Shown here: one piece after another, positions 47,109 to 56,214 of the stretch | Layout: every line of letters begins with the position of its first letter | How positions within the stretch are numbered: the stretch's first letter is position 1 | Assembly: GCA_023393015.1 (NCBI GenBank) | Contig: JAEWMY010000054.1 | Coordinates: forward strand, 62,001-126,000 | Length of the DNA: 64,000 nucleotides | Reading direction: 5' to 3' | Source: Spirochaetota bacterium | GTDB lineage: Bacteria > Spirochaetota > Spirochaetia > Treponematales > Treponemataceae | Made by a program: the position numbers and the translations under genes | The notes under the pieces: model-generated | What the model was told of the DNA's origin: nothing | What the model saw: only the letters and a program-made list of their open reading frames with translations | The model's database searches: none

Positions 47109-48254
47109 ATGACACCATTATTGATTGCACTCCTTGTCTTGCCAATCCTCGCCCTGGTCGCGCTTCTGATGACGGAGCGCGGCCTGGACATCAAACGATA
47201 CGCGCATTTTTTCGTTACCGGTCTCGATTCGGGCTTTCGTCCACGCCAGATCGCCTTTCTCGGAAAGATCGGCAAGGCCGCGGGGATCGAGGACCTTACG
47301 ACCCTGTTTTGGTCGATCTCGGCCCTTGACCGTTGTACGGCGGAGATCGTTCGGAGGGCGCGACAGACGGGAACCGATTACGAGCCGGGGACGCAAGCTC
47401 TCTTGTCGTCGTTGTACGCATACAGGACCAAGGTTGAGCTCGATCAGTCGAAAAAACGACGCGGTCTCGGATCGACCCGCGACATGGACGCCAACCAGAA
47501 AGTACGAATCCTGCTCAGGGGCGTCGGCGTGTTTTCCTCGAGGGTTCTTCGCACGACCGCGCGGTACCTCGTTCTGGATTATCCCTCGCATCCGACCGTT
47601 CCCGCGACCTCCATCGATTGGGTAGGCAAGCAGATAAACGTGTATTTCTGGCGGCACGACGACGCGGGATACGTTTTCGACACGGTCGTCGTACCCGATC
47701 CCGTATCGGAAGGAAAGGCCGTCATCCACGTGGCACACACGACCGCGCTCGTGCGTTCCCAGAAGAGAAAGTCAGTTCGTGCGAAATGCTCGATCTACGC
47801 GCAGTTATACCTTCTTATGCCGGACGATCCCCTCGAGAACGCGCTCGAGCCGGAGCCGGGGATGAAATGCCTCATAGAGGATATTTCCGAGGACGGCGCC
47901 ATGGTTACCATCGGCGGGCGTGCCGTCAAGGACATGAAGATCAAACTGCAGTTCATGATCAGGGACGTACTAATCGTGATGGCGGGAGTGATTCGCGCGG
48001 TGGAGTACAACAAGAACACGAACCAGTCGAGAATACACGTCGAGTGCGGGGAATTGAATCCCCGCATGAAGAACTCGGTGCTTACGTTCGTGTACAACGT
48101 TCTTCCCGAAGAGGAAAAGGAAGAACTTGACGCGATCAGGCTTACCGAAGAAGACGGGATCGCGGACGGCGATGCCCCGCGGGCGACGCCCGATTTGCCC
48201 TCTATCGACGGGGTCGCGCCGGGACCCGATTTACCCGATTTTGCGAGCAAGTAG
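47109..48254 (+). CDS. Membrane-anchored PilZ-domain protein
   Basis: A 381-residue protein with one N-terminal membrane helix (residues 3–21), a cytoplasmic helical/mixed region (about 30–210), and a PilZ domain (about 215–335). The c-di-GMP-binding residues are visible: RxxxR as RKSVR and DxSxxG as DISEDG. The tail (about 340–381) is acidic and proline-rich. The layout is that of flagellar or motility effectors controlled by c-di-GMP. Position beside the flagellar cluster fits but hexokinase intervenes. Confidence 0.85.
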   Translation: MTPLLIALLVLPILALVALLMTERGLDIKRYAHFFVTGLDSGFRPRQIAFLGKIGKAAGIEDLTTLFWSISALDRCTAEIVRRARQTGTDYEPGTQALLSSLYAYRTKVELDQSKKRRGLGSTRDMDANQKVRILLRGVGVFSSRVLRTTARYLVLDYPSHPTVPATSIDWVGKQINVYFWRHDDAGYVFDTVVVPDPVSEGKAVIHVAHTTALVRSQKRKSVRAKCSIYAQLYLLMPDDPLENALEPEPGMKCLIEDISEDGAMVTIGGRAVKDMKIKLQFMIRDVLIVMAGVIRAVEYNKNTNQSRIHVECGELNPRMKNSVLTFVYNVLPEEEKEELDAIRLTEEDGIADGDAPRATPDLPSIDGVAPGPDLPDFASK

Positions 48255-48273
48255 TTCGCGAACAGGAGGTTGT

Positions 48274-49461
48274 ATGAGAAAAAAGTATCTGTACCTGACC
48301 CTCGTCGCGAGCCTGGTTTTATCCGCGGGCGTCACAGGTCAATCGTCGGACCCCGTCGTGCTTTCCTATCAGCGCAATTTCATACGAGCGAGCATGGCAA
48401 CAAAGATCGAGCTTCTCAACGACGCGTCCAGGATAACGAACGTCAACATGACCCCGCTGTACGTGGAATCGATAGAATTCGTCCTGGACAACCTGCCGAT
48501 TCTCGGGCAGGACGCGCAACTCGTGGACATAGCGTCGGTATCAGCGTCGAAACTCGAGCAGTATCGGGACGCGTCTTCCGTCGATTCCCTGAAAAGGCTC
48601 CTCTCGTCGATGACGGACCCCAAGGTTCGGATTTCCGTCCTCAACGCGTTTTCCACGCTCGCCAAGGGCAGACAAGAGGACATCGCGTTTCTCGACTCCT
48701 GGTTTATCGGAGCGGTTGACGGTACGATTTCCGGTTCCCCGACCGACACTCGGGTTCTTTCCGCGTGCGCGACCGCCCTCGGTAAACTCGGCGCGTCCTC
48801 GTCGTTCGCGCCCTTGTTCAAGGCGTATACATCGAATCTCGACAGTTCCGTGGTTGTAGCGTCTCAAAACGCCGCGAACATGATTACCGAAGGTTATTCG
48901 AGTCAAATTCTGGCCATTATACGGGATAATCCCGTAAAAGACGTTCAGGCGGCGCTCGCGCTTTCGACAAGGAGAGAGGATTTGCCGAACGCCGAACGCG
49001 GGCAGATCGCCGAGGCCGTTTTCGTGAGATTCAGTTCACTCGAGGGAGATGACGCGGCGCGACAATCCACAAAGGATCTCGTGCGCGAATCCATGAGGCA
49101 ACTCGCCGCTCTTTCCTGGTCGCAGGCGAGCCCCTCCGTCGTGAAGTTTTTTTACCGCGTTCAGGGCGAGTACAAGAACGGCCAGCCGCATTCGGACATG
49201 ATGCTCCCCGTAATCGCCTGTATGGGTTCGATGGCGACGAACGAGGCGGCTCAAGCCCTTTCGATATTTCTCGGTCTGCTCAATTCTGAGACAGAGCAAA
49301 AAAAGACGTACAACGAGCAGTTGTTGCTCGCGGTGATTTCATCCCTCGGGGAGCTTGGCGACAAAACGGCCTTTGACTATCTCCTCTACGTGGGCTATCT
49401 CGAGTATCCGGAAACCGTCAAACAAGCTTCTCGCGACGCGCTCGCGAGGCTTAATTGGTAA
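48274..49461 (+). CDS. Exported HEAT-repeat protein
   Basis: A 395-residue protein with a signal peptide (cleavage near VTG-QS, residue 23) and an all-helical mature part. Repeated pairs of short helices (e.g. SVDSLKRLLSSMTDPKVRISV, VLSACATALGKLGASSSFA, LLAVISSLGELGDKTAFDYL) fit HEAT or Armadillo-like repeats. A periplasmic scaffold is likely. AGGAGG four bases before ATG 48274 is the strongest Shine-Dalgarno sequence in the window, which decides the start over the longer open frame. Confidence 0.8.
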   Translation: MRKKYLYLTLVASLVLSAGVTGQSSDPVVLSYQRNFIRASMATKIELLNDASRITNVNMTPLYVESIEFVLDNLPILGQDAQLVDIASVSASKLEQYRDASSVDSLKRLLSSMTDPKVRISVLNAFSTLAKGRQEDIAFLDSWFIGAVDGTISGSPTDTRVLSACATALGKLGASSSFAPLFKAYTSNLDSSVVVASQNAANMITEGYSSQILAIIRDNPVKDVQAALALSTRREDLPNAERGQIAEAVFVRFSSLEGDDAARQSTKDLVRESMRQLAALSWSQASPSVVKFFYRVQGEYKNGQPHSDMMLPVIACMGSMATNEAAQALSIFLGLLNSETEQKKTYNEQLLLAVISSLGELGDKTAFDYLLYVGYLEYPETVKQASRDALARLNW

Positions 49462-51185
49462 GAAAAGACACGACGCCCCTTTCGTTTATCGGCCTCGTCG
49501 CCGCATCCTGTCTCGCGTGCCTGTTCGCGTCTCGATACGCCGGAGGCGGGTCATTCGCCCGTATCGCGTTTATCCTTTCTCTCGCGGTACTCTCGGTATC
49601 GTCTTCAGTCGACACGCTTCGACGTCTCGTCCGCGCGAACCGGCCTGTCGCCTGCCGGTTGCATCCGCCCGTCGCGGTCGCCCTGTCGATCGGGGCCATT
49701 CTCGGCATTGCCGCCCATATTCGCATCTGTCACGAGCGGAGTTTCTTTCAGTCCCTCGCGAGCGAGGAACGGGTAACAACCCTTTCTTGCAGGGTACTTT
49801 CCGATCCCGTGCGTCGAGGCGATTCATTCGCCTGTCGTGTCGTCCTGGAGGCGGCCGGCTACCCGGACGGGGCCTGGTTCACGCTACGGGGATACGCGCT
49901 CGCGTTACTGCCCGCGCCGCTCGTACGACGCTACTCGCCCGACGGCCTTTCTCTTGCGGGAAGATCGTATCGCGTCTACCCGGGATCGGAAATCGTCCTG
50001 AACGGTTCCTTCGTCCCGTATCGTTCGGGCGGTACGCGGGACGGACTACGCGTCTTTCGTGTTAGTTCGTTCGGAGACGGCCCGGTGGAAGGATCGCTTC
50101 AGCGATCGGGTCGTCCCGCGCGTTCGCCGCTAGCCTGGCTCGCGCGCGTCCGCTCGTCGCTCAGGTTGGGCCTGACAAGACTCCTGTACGAATGGGGAAG
50201 CGCGGGAGGTCTCTTGCTCGCCTTGCTGTCGGGAAACAGGGAATACATCGATCCGTCGGTATCCCTCGCCTTCAGGAACGCGGGACTTTCGCACGTACTC
50301 GCGCTGTCCGGGATGCACCTGTCCGTCATAGCCTGTTCCGTCGGGGCAGTCGGCCGTATGCTGGGAGGAAAGGCCTTCGCGAGATTCGTCTCGGTACTTT
50401 CCATGGTTTTTTTCGTATGGTTTGCCGGGAATTCACCGTCGCTGGATCGGGCGCTGACAATGACGCTTACGGCACTCTTCTTTTCGAGGATCGGAATCGA
50501 TCGCGGACTCGCTCCGATTCTGGCCGTCGGTGCGATCGTTCAAGTCGCGCGCGATCCTTCAATGGCCTTTGAGTCGTCGTTTATGTTGTCATACGGAGCC
50601 CTTTGGGGTATCGCCACGACGGGCGCGTATCTCTCGGAGATATCCGCGCCCTATGCCCCTTCGTGGATACGGGAACCGCTCTGCGCGGGAGTCGGCGCGT
50701 GGAGTTCGACGGCCCTCGTATCGGCGGTCACCTTCGGCGAGCTTGCCCCGATAGGCATCCTGGCCTCGTGCGCGGTAACCCCGCTCGCGACTCTCTACGT
50801 CCTCGCGGGCGGTTTGGCTATCCTCGCGTCCGCAGCCTTGCCGCCCGCAAGCGCCCTCTGTTCATCGGCGATTCGACCGCTTTACGAAGCCCTCGTATCG
50901 CTCGTAAACGTCTTTTCTGGAGCACCGCACGTCAAAACGCGGGACTTGCCCGCGTGTGTCCTCGCGGGTATACTGTCGATCGCGGTCGTATCGCTCGCGC
51001 GGGTAACGCTCGCGTTCAACCGAAACTGGAGGTCTCCCGATGCGGGATTTGCCCGATTACGATTCACCCGGCGCTCTCAAGCACTTCCTCGAGTCCCGCG
51101 GAATGGCCATGCAAAAGAAGTTCGGGCAGAATTTCCTCGTAAATCGGAGCGCCCGCCAACGGCTCGTGTCCGCGCTCGGACTTGA
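49455..51185 (+). CDS. comEC: ComEC/Rec2-type membrane protein, no C-terminal hydrolase domain
   Basis: A 576-residue multi-spanning protein. The N-terminal hydrophobic region and DUF4131-like domain are followed by the Competence domain with the signature NAGLSHVLALSGMHLSVI (near residue 275) and about eight membrane segments. The metallo-beta-lactamase domain found in many ComEC proteins is missing, so the protein resembles only the DNA-channel part. It starts at TTG 49455, overlapping the previous gene by seven bases. Its last 49 codons run inside rsmA in another frame and look basic and non-conserved, so the functional end may be near residue 525. Confidence 0.8.
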   Translation: MVRKDTTPLSFIGLVAASCLACLFASRYAGGGSFARIAFILSLAVLSVSSSVDTLRRLVRANRPVACRLHPPVAVALSIGAILGIAAHIRICHERSFFQSLASEERVTTLSCRVLSDPVRRGDSFACRVVLEAAGYPDGAWFTLRGYALALLPAPLVRRYSPDGLSLAGRSYRVYPGSEIVLNGSFVPYRSGGTRDGLRVFRVSSFGDGPVEGSLQRSGRPARSPLAWLARVRSSLRLGLTRLLYEWGSAGGLLLALLSGNREYIDPSVSLAFRNAGLSHVLALSGMHLSVIACSVGAVGRMLGGKAFARFVSVLSMVFFVWFAGNSPSLDRALTMTLTALFFSRIGIDRGLAPILAVGAIVQVARDPSMAFESSFMLSYGALWGIATTGAYLSEISAPYAPSWIREPLCAGVGAWSSTALVSAVTFGELAPIGILASCAVTPLATLYVLAGGLAILASAALPPASALCSSAIRPLYEALVSLVNVFSGAPHVKTRDLPACVLAGILSIAVVSLARVTLAFNRNWRSPDAGFARLRFTRRSQALPRVPRNGHAKEVRAEFPRKSERPPTARVRART

Positions 51186-51942
51186 ACCGGGTATGAGCTG
51201 TTGGGAGGTAGGTCCCGGATTGGGAGCGATGACCGCCGATATCCTCAAGGCGGGCGCGAGTCTGACCGCCTTCGAGATAGACGCGGGATTTTCCCGCGCG
51301 CTGACTGACTTTTTCGGGGACGAACCGAACTTCGACCTCGTTCAGGGCGACGTTTTGCGCACCTGGAAGGCGGTGCGGGACGAACGGGGAACGCCACGCC
51401 GCTTTTTCGGTAACCTGCCCTATAACATCGCCGCGGCGATCGTCGGAGACTTCATTTCCGCGGGCGTTATCTTCGAGAAGGCCGTAGTAACGGTCCAAAA
51501 GGAGGTGGCCGCGCGCATGATCGCCTCTCCCGGCACGGAAGACTACTCCTCGTTTTCCGTATTTTGCCAATGGGCCTATCGGGTTACCACGGTTATGGAT
51601 CTTTCGGGCGGTTCGTTTTGGCCCCGCCCGAACGTCGATTCCAGAGCCGTCGAGCTCGTCGGAAGGTCCGACTGGCCAGGATGCCTGAATCCGCGGATAT
51701 TCCAGTCCGTTCTCCGGGCGCTGTTTTCCTCACGGCGAAAGACGGTACACAACAATTTCAAGGCATGGCTCGCGACGCGGGGCGCGAGCGGGTCGTTGGC
51801 CGGTAATTCGTCTACTGATTCCGTTCCCGATCCGGACGGAATGCTATCGTCCGCGGGAATCGATCCGGGGGCCAGGGCCGAGACCCTTTCTCTGGAATCC
51901 TTCCTGCGTCTCTCCGACACGGTGGCTGGCGTATGGACATAA
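51040..51942 (+). CDS. rsmA: 16S rRNA dimethyladenosine transferase
   Basis: A 300-residue KsgA/RsmA that dimethylates two adenines near the 3' end of 16S rRNA. The N-terminus (KKFGQNFLVN), SAM-binding EVGPGLGAMTADIL and catalytic NLPYNIAAAIV motif (N-L-P-Y) are present. GGAGG eight bases before ATG 51040 supports this start, even though it lies 146 bases inside the comEC frame. It overlaps yggS by ten bases. Confidence 0.96.
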   Translation: MRDLPDYDSPGALKHFLESRGMAMQKKFGQNFLVNRSARQRLVSALGLEPGMSCWEVGPGLGAMTADILKAGASLTAFEIDAGFSRALTDFFGDEPNFDLVQGDVLRTWKAVRDERGTPRRFFGNLPYNIAAAIVGDFISAGVIFEKAVVTVQKEVAARMIASPGTEDYSSFSVFCQWAYRVTTVMDLSGGSFWPRPNVDSRAVELVGRSDWPGCLNPRIFQSVLRALFSSRRKTVHNNFKAWLATRGASGSLAGNSSTDSVPDPDGMLSSAGIDPGARAETLSLESFLRLSDTVAGVWT

Positions 51943-52625
51943 GGGACAATCTTCTCCGCGTAACCGAGACCGTCAGGGAAGCCGAGACGGCGTGCGGGCG
52001 GGAAATCGGGTCCGTACGGCTCATGGCTATCAGTAAATTCCATCCGGTCGAGGCGATACTTCAGGCTATCGAAGCGGGACAACGACTCTTCGGCGAGAAC
52101 CGCGTTCAGGAAGCCGCCGATAAATTCCCCGAAGTGATGGCGCGGTACCCGGATACGGAGCTTCATTTGGTCGGAACCCTGCAACGGAACAAGGTCGCGA
52201 GGATACTGCCGCTCGCCCGATGCGTACAGTCGGTCGACAGATTCGAAATTCTTTCCGAGATAGATCGCAGGGCCCGTGCCCTCGCTCTTGTCCGGGACGT
52301 TCTTTTCGAGTTGCATACCGGCGAGGAGTCCAAGGCCGGCTTTCCGGACAAGGACAGCCTGTTTCGCTCGCTCGACGGACTCGCGGACATGCAATCGGTT
52401 CGATGCGCCGGATTGATGACCATGGCTCCCTTTACCGATGACGAGCGCGCGATCCGGGCGTCGTTTCGGCTCCTTCGCCAGACGCGCGACGAGTGTTCCC
52501 GTCGGTATCCCAATCTCGATTTCGGCGTTCTCTCGATGGGGATGTCGGCCGATTACCGGATCGCGATCGAAGAGGGCTCGACCCTCGTGCGCGTGGGAAC
52601 GGCGATCTTCGGGAGACGGTCATGA
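51933..52625 (+). CDS. yggS: YggS/PLPBP-family PLP homeostasis protein
   Basis: A 230-residue fold-type III PLP protein with the cofactor lysine in LMAISKFHP (near residue 34), the FGENRVQEA motif, and HLVGTLQRNK. The usual residue sequence is HFIGHLQTNK, so two positions differ. A C-terminal LSMGMSADYRIAIEEG closes the barrel. YggS has no known catalytic turnover and keeps vitamin B6 pools balanced. ATG overlaps rsmA, and the stop overlaps the next ATG. Confidence 0.94.
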   Translation: MDIRDNLLRVTETVREAETACGREIGSVRLMAISKFHPVEAILQAIEAGQRLFGENRVQEAADKFPEVMARYPDTELHLVGTLQRNKVARILPLARCVQSVDRFEILSEIDRRARALALVRDVLFELHTGEESKAGFPDKDSLFRSLDGLADMQSVRCAGLMTMAPFTDDERAIRASFRLLRQTRDECSRRYPNLDFGVLSMGMSADYRIAIEEGSTLVRVGTAIFGRRS

Positions 52626-53173
52626 ATACGAGGGTCCTGTGGGCGGCGACCTTATTGTGCCTCGCGTTCACCACTGCCTCCCCGGCGTTTTCGCAGGGAT
52701 CCGCGACCGACGCGGAGAACGCGCCGCTTCCGTACAAGAAAGAGGAGTTTTCGGATTGGCAAAAGGACCTCAGGCGCGCGGAGATAATCGCGTTCGGTTC
52801 CCTTCCGTTCGTTACCTTGCTTTCGTCCCTCACGTACGATATCTACCGCTATTACGACCATGATCAGGACGAGCGTTACAAGCCCTGGCCATTTCGCGAC
52901 TCGGCGATAGCCATTCCGAAAACCGAGGACGAGCAAAAGAGGGTTTTGCTGATCGCCGTCGGCGTGTCCATCGGGGTAGCGGTATTCGATTTCAGCTATC
53001 GCGCGATTCGGCGCTCGATTCGGAAAAGCAGGCTGGAAAGACAGAACGACGAAAACGTCCGGGCCATACGGATACTCGAGATTGACGGGACCGTTTCCGA
53101 ACCCGACGGACGGGAACCGAACGACGTTCTGCCCGAAGACGGAACCGCAGACGAAGAAGGCGGTGCGGACTGA
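52622..53173 (+). CDS. Small membrane protein of unknown function
   Basis: A 183-residue protein with a signal peptide (cleavage near AFS-QG, residue 24), two further hydrophobic segments (about 59–76 and 108–125), a Tyr/Asp-rich stretch between them (YDIYRYYDHDQDERY) and an acidic tail. I recognise no family. It is embedded between yggS and a pseudouridine synthase with overlaps at both ends. Confidence 0.7.
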   Translation: MNTRVLWAATLLCLAFTTASPAFSQGSATDAENAPLPYKKEEFSDWQKDLRRAEIIAFGSLPFVTLLSSLTYDIYRYYDHDQDERYKPWPFRDSAIAIPKTEDEQKRVLLIAVGVSIGVAVFDFSYRAIRRSIRKSRLERQNDENVRAIRILEIDGTVSEPDGREPNDVLPEDGTADEEGGAD

Positions 53174-54117
53174 TGCCGCGCGTCTCGTCGGTCGTCGACG
53201 CGTCCGTTGGCGACGGTATCAGGCTTGACCGTTGGCTTTCGTCGCTTCCAGGCGCCATCACGCGCTCACGCCTGAAAAACGGGCTAACCCTGCTGACCGT
53301 AAACGGTACGCCTTCAAGACTCTCGCGTCCGGTACGGGAAGGTGACGTGATCGTAGCCGAATGGGAGGACGCGGAAGCGGCCGGGATCGAGCCGGAAGAG
53401 ATCGCTCTCGACGTCATTTACGAGGATTCAAACGTAACCGTGGTAAACAAGACCTCCGGCATGGTCACTCATCCGGCCGCGGGGAACTGGAACGGAACCC
53501 TGGTCAACGCCCTGTTATGGCATTGGGGACAGGGCGCGCGAACGCGCGCGGTGCCGGGATTGCGTCCCGGTATCGTTCACAGACTAGACAAGGATACCTC
53601 GGGGGTCATCATTACCGCGCGAAACCCCGAAACCGAGGCGTACTTGCAGGGGCTGTTCAAGTCGCGGCGCGTGAAAAAGACTTACCTGGCAATCGTGCGC
53701 GGTAAACCTCCCCAGGTCGAGGGGACTGTCGAGACGAATATAGCGCGCGACGCAAAATCGAGAAAAAAGTTCGCCGCGACGCCCCTCGATTCCAGGGGCA
53801 AACGCGCCAAAACCTCGTACAAGGTTATCGCCTCGTGGGACCGCCACGCCTTGGTGGCCTTCGCCCTGCATACGGGACGAACTCACCAGATACGCGTTCA
53901 TTGCAAGTATCTAGGGTGTCCCATACTCGGCGATCCGATTTACGGCAAAAAGGACGCGGATTTTCCGTCCGCATCGCTCATGCTGCACGCGTGGCGTCTT
54001 ACCCTCGTCTTGCCGGACGGCGAACGGCAAACGCGCTTTGAGGCCCCCGTGCCTTCGCGCATGAAGGCGATCATGGAAGTGCTGCGAGCAGCGGGAAAGC
54101 CCGAGGGCGGGTCGTGA
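53173..54117 (+). CDS. rluD: RluD-type 23S rRNA pseudouridine synthase
   Basis: A 314-residue protein with an N-terminal S4 RNA-binding domain (about 10–75) and a RluA-family catalytic domain with the signature GIVHRLDKDTSGVII (catalytic Asp near residue 142). The S4 domain favours RluD over RluA; exact uridine targets are not readable from sequence. One-base overlap with the upstream gene; the stop overlaps the next GTG. Confidence 0.93.
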   Translation: MPRVSSVVDASVGDGIRLDRWLSSLPGAITRSRLKNGLTLLTVNGTPSRLSRPVREGDVIVAEWEDAEAAGIEPEEIALDVIYEDSNVTVVNKTSGMVTHPAAGNWNGTLVNALLWHWGQGARTRAVPGLRPGIVHRLDKDTSGVIITARNPETEAYLQGLFKSRRVKKTYLAIVRGKPPQVEGTVETNIARDAKSRKKFAATPLDSRGKRAKTSYKVIASWDRHALVAFALHTGRTHQIRVHCKYLGCPILGDPIYGKKDADFPSASLMLHAWRLTLVLPDGERQTRFEAPVPSRMKAIMEVLRAAGKPEGGS

Positions 54118-54848
54118 ACGAGCCGTACATCCTGCGGGAATGCGATGACTGGGCGGCGGTCGTGAAACCGCACGGCATGCCCTCGGCGCCGCTCCCCGGC
54201 CGCGAAGAAGGAACGCTCCTGTCCTGGTTCGTATCCAGAAGGCCCGAGGCGGACGCCGTCGTCGGGAAAAAGGCGATAGAGCGGGGACTCGTACATCGCC
54301 TCGATACGGCGACCTGGGGAATCGTCCTCGTCGCGAAAAACCAAAAAACCTACGAAGCCTTTCTCTCGTTCCAGGAGAGGGATTTCGTGAGAAAGCGATA
54401 TATCGCGCTTTGTCGGAAAACGGAATCGACTTCGCCCCGCGCGCCCGTCTTGCGCGACAACGGCGCCTTCCCGCTGGCCGTACGAAGCCGCTTCCGGCCC
54501 TGGGGCCCGAAGGGACGCGAGGTACGCCCCCTTTTCCCCGGCGACAGGGGATACGCGGCCGCGTCGCGCGACTATGAAACGATCGTCGAGTCGATCGTCC
54601 CGATTTCGCGGGATCGCGCGGGCGACGGACTGTACCGCGTTTCGTGCGCCCTTACGCGGGGGTTCCGGCATCAAGTTCGCTCCCATCTGGCGTTTTCCGG
54701 CTTTCCTATCGTTTCCGACAGGGTGTACGGATTTCCCGAAGATCGGGGCGAACTGTGCCTCTACGCCGTCGAAATCAGCTTTCCGTCGCCAAACGACGGT
54801 TCTCGAGAAGTCGTTTCACTTCCGCCACCAGATAGAACGATCCCGTGA
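54114..54848 (+). CDS. RluA-family pseudouridine synthase, no S4 domain
   Basis: A 244-residue second synthase with LVHRLDTATWGIVLVAK (catalytic Asp near residue 62) and a C-terminal GFRHQVRSHLAF motif. It lacks an S4 domain and the motif differs from canonical HRLDxxTSG by ATWG for TSG, so its substrate is uncertain. GTG start overlapping rluD; the 3' end converges into folC with a 74-base overlap. Confidence 0.87.
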   Translation: MNEPYILRECDDWAAVVKPHGMPSAPLPGREEGTLLSWFVSRRPEADAVVGKKAIERGLVHRLDTATWGIVLVAKNQKTYEAFLSFQERDFVRKRYIALCRKTESTSPRAPVLRDNGAFPLAVRSRFRPWGPKGREVRPLFPGDRGYAAASRDYETIVESIVPISRDRAGDGLYRVSCALTRGFRHQVRSHLAFSGFPIVSDRVYGFPEDRGELCLYAVEISFPSPNDGSREVVSLPPPDRTIP

Positions 54849-56154
54849 CCAGCAAAGGTTCCCCGAGCCCGGTCGCGCGGGAAATTTCGGACGTTATCGC
54901 CTCGGTGAAGTCTTCCTCGACGCGCAACGCCGTATTACCGCCGGTGGAGGCGGCTATCGCGGTCTCGAAGGCCCTTTTGGCGTGGGCGAGGTCGCTCGCC
55001 TTCCGTTCGCCCGGTATCGTCAACGTGATCCGCTCGAACGAGCCGGAAGCGGCGATCGCAATCGTATCGACGTCCTTGTCGGCCGCGCACGCGAAAAGGA
55101 GCGACGCCGGACCCGCGGCGATCGAACGAAATGTCCTGATCGTCAGCATGACGCTCTCGGGCGTGTGTGCACCGTCGAGTACCAACAGCGGATCGGATCG
55201 AACAACCTCGAACCTGCCGGGAAGCCACGCGCGCGCGAGGCCTTCCTCGATCGCCGTTTCCGAAAGGGAAGGGAAAAGGAATTTCGCCGTGTAGGCGGCG
55301 ATCGCTGCGTTACGGACCTGAATGGAATTGATGAGCGAAAGCTCTGTCCTGATCGGCCGCGAAAAGGTCGCGCCTCCGTGGACGTTCCTGAAACCGATGT
55401 CCACGCGCAGCTTGCCGCTCGAGAGAACGCCTTCCTCCCGCTCGATCGCGTCCTCCATGAAAAAGGCGGGAGAGCCGAGCCCGTACGCCGTTTCCTCGAA
55501 CACCGCGCGTACGGACGGCGGCTGCCTGCCCACGAACACCGGAACGCCTTTTTTGATGATTCCCGCCTTTTCGCGCGCAATCAGCTCGACGGTTGATCCG
55601 AGATACTCCGTGTGCTCGAGTTCGATATGGGTAATGACGCACGCGCGCGGGGAAAGGACGTTCGTCGCGTCGAGCCGTCCGCCGAGTCCCGTCTCGACTA
55701 CTGCCCAGGGAACGCCCGCTTCCCGGAAGGCGACGAAAGCGAAGAGCGTGACGAGCTCGAACCAGCTGGGCTCGAGGCCTCCCGGTATTGAGCCCGGGAT
55801 TATCGAATCGACGAGCGGAACGAGCTTGTCGCACGCGGCTCCGTATATTTCCTGGGAGAACGGACCGCTCGCGGTGCCGACGCGTTCGGTAAAGTCGAGC
55901 AAGTGGGGGGAAAGGTACAGGCCGCAGGGAATCCCCGCCGTTTCGAGGATGCGGGCGAGCATGACGGAAACGGAACCCTTGCCCTTCGAGCCCGCGACGT
56001 GTATGGCGTCAAACGAACGTTCGGGCCGTTTTAGCCGCTCGACGAGATACCGCATCGTTTCCAGGGAGAATTCGCCGCTCTTCCGGACGCGTTCGTAGTC
56101 GAGGAATCCTTCGAGCCAGTCGCAGAAAAGCTCCGTTTGCCGCTTGGGAACCAT
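54775..56154 (-). CDS. folC: Folylpolyglutamate synthase / dihydrofolate synthase
   Basis: A 459-residue Mur-ligase-fold enzyme. The P-loop is AGSKGKGSVS, LGGRLDATNVL contacts folate, ITHIELEHTEYLG carries the metal-site His, and LDGAHTPES is the C-terminal ligase motif. It adds glutamate to dihydropteroate or folate. I choose ATG 56154 because a -10 box (GATAAT) ends six bases before it; the open frame extends to GTG 56178, whose extra eight residues would cover that promoter. Confidence 0.93.
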   Translation of the reverse strand: MVPKRQTELFCDWLEGFLDYERVRKSGEFSLETMRYLVERLKRPERSFDAIHVAGSKGKGSVSVMLARILETAGIPCGLYLSPHLLDFTERVGTASGPFSQEIYGAACDKLVPLVDSIIPGSIPGGLEPSWFELVTLFAFVAFREAGVPWAVVETGLGGRLDATNVLSPRACVITHIELEHTEYLGSTVELIAREKAGIIKKGVPVFVGRQPPSVRAVFEETAYGLGSPAFFMEDAIEREEGVLSSGKLRVDIGFRNVHGGATFSRPIRTELSLINSIQVRNAAIAAYTAKFLFPSLSETAIEEGLARAWLPGRFEVVRSDPLLVLDGAHTPESVMLTIRTFRSIAAGPASLLFACAADKDVDTIAIAASGSFERITLTIPGERKASDLAHAKRAFETAIAASTGGNTALRVEEDFTEAITSEISRATGLGEPLLVTGSFYLVAEVKRLLENRRLATES

Positions 56155-56160
56155 CGGCGA

Positions 56161-56189
56161 ATTATCCACGAAAAACACCTTGCGGTAAA
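56161..56189 (-). promoter_or_regulatory. folC promoter, predicted leaderless
   Basis: Minus strand TTTACC (56189–56184), 17-base spacer, GATAAT (56166–56161), six bases before ATG 56154. It overlaps the murC promoter head-to-head. Confidence 0.6.
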
Positions 56190-56208
56190 GTACCCGTTTG
56201 GGTATTAT
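56180..56208 (+). promoter_or_regulatory. murC promoter, predicted leaderless
   Basis: TTGCGG (56180–56185), 17-base spacer, TATTAT (56203–56208), six bases before ATG 56215. Confidence 0.6.
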
Positions 56209-56214
56209 GAACGC

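Noticed and set aside
56155..56178. GTG 56178 as the folC start
   Set aside because: It would encode residues over the -10 box of its own promoter; the family's conserved part starts at ATG 56154.
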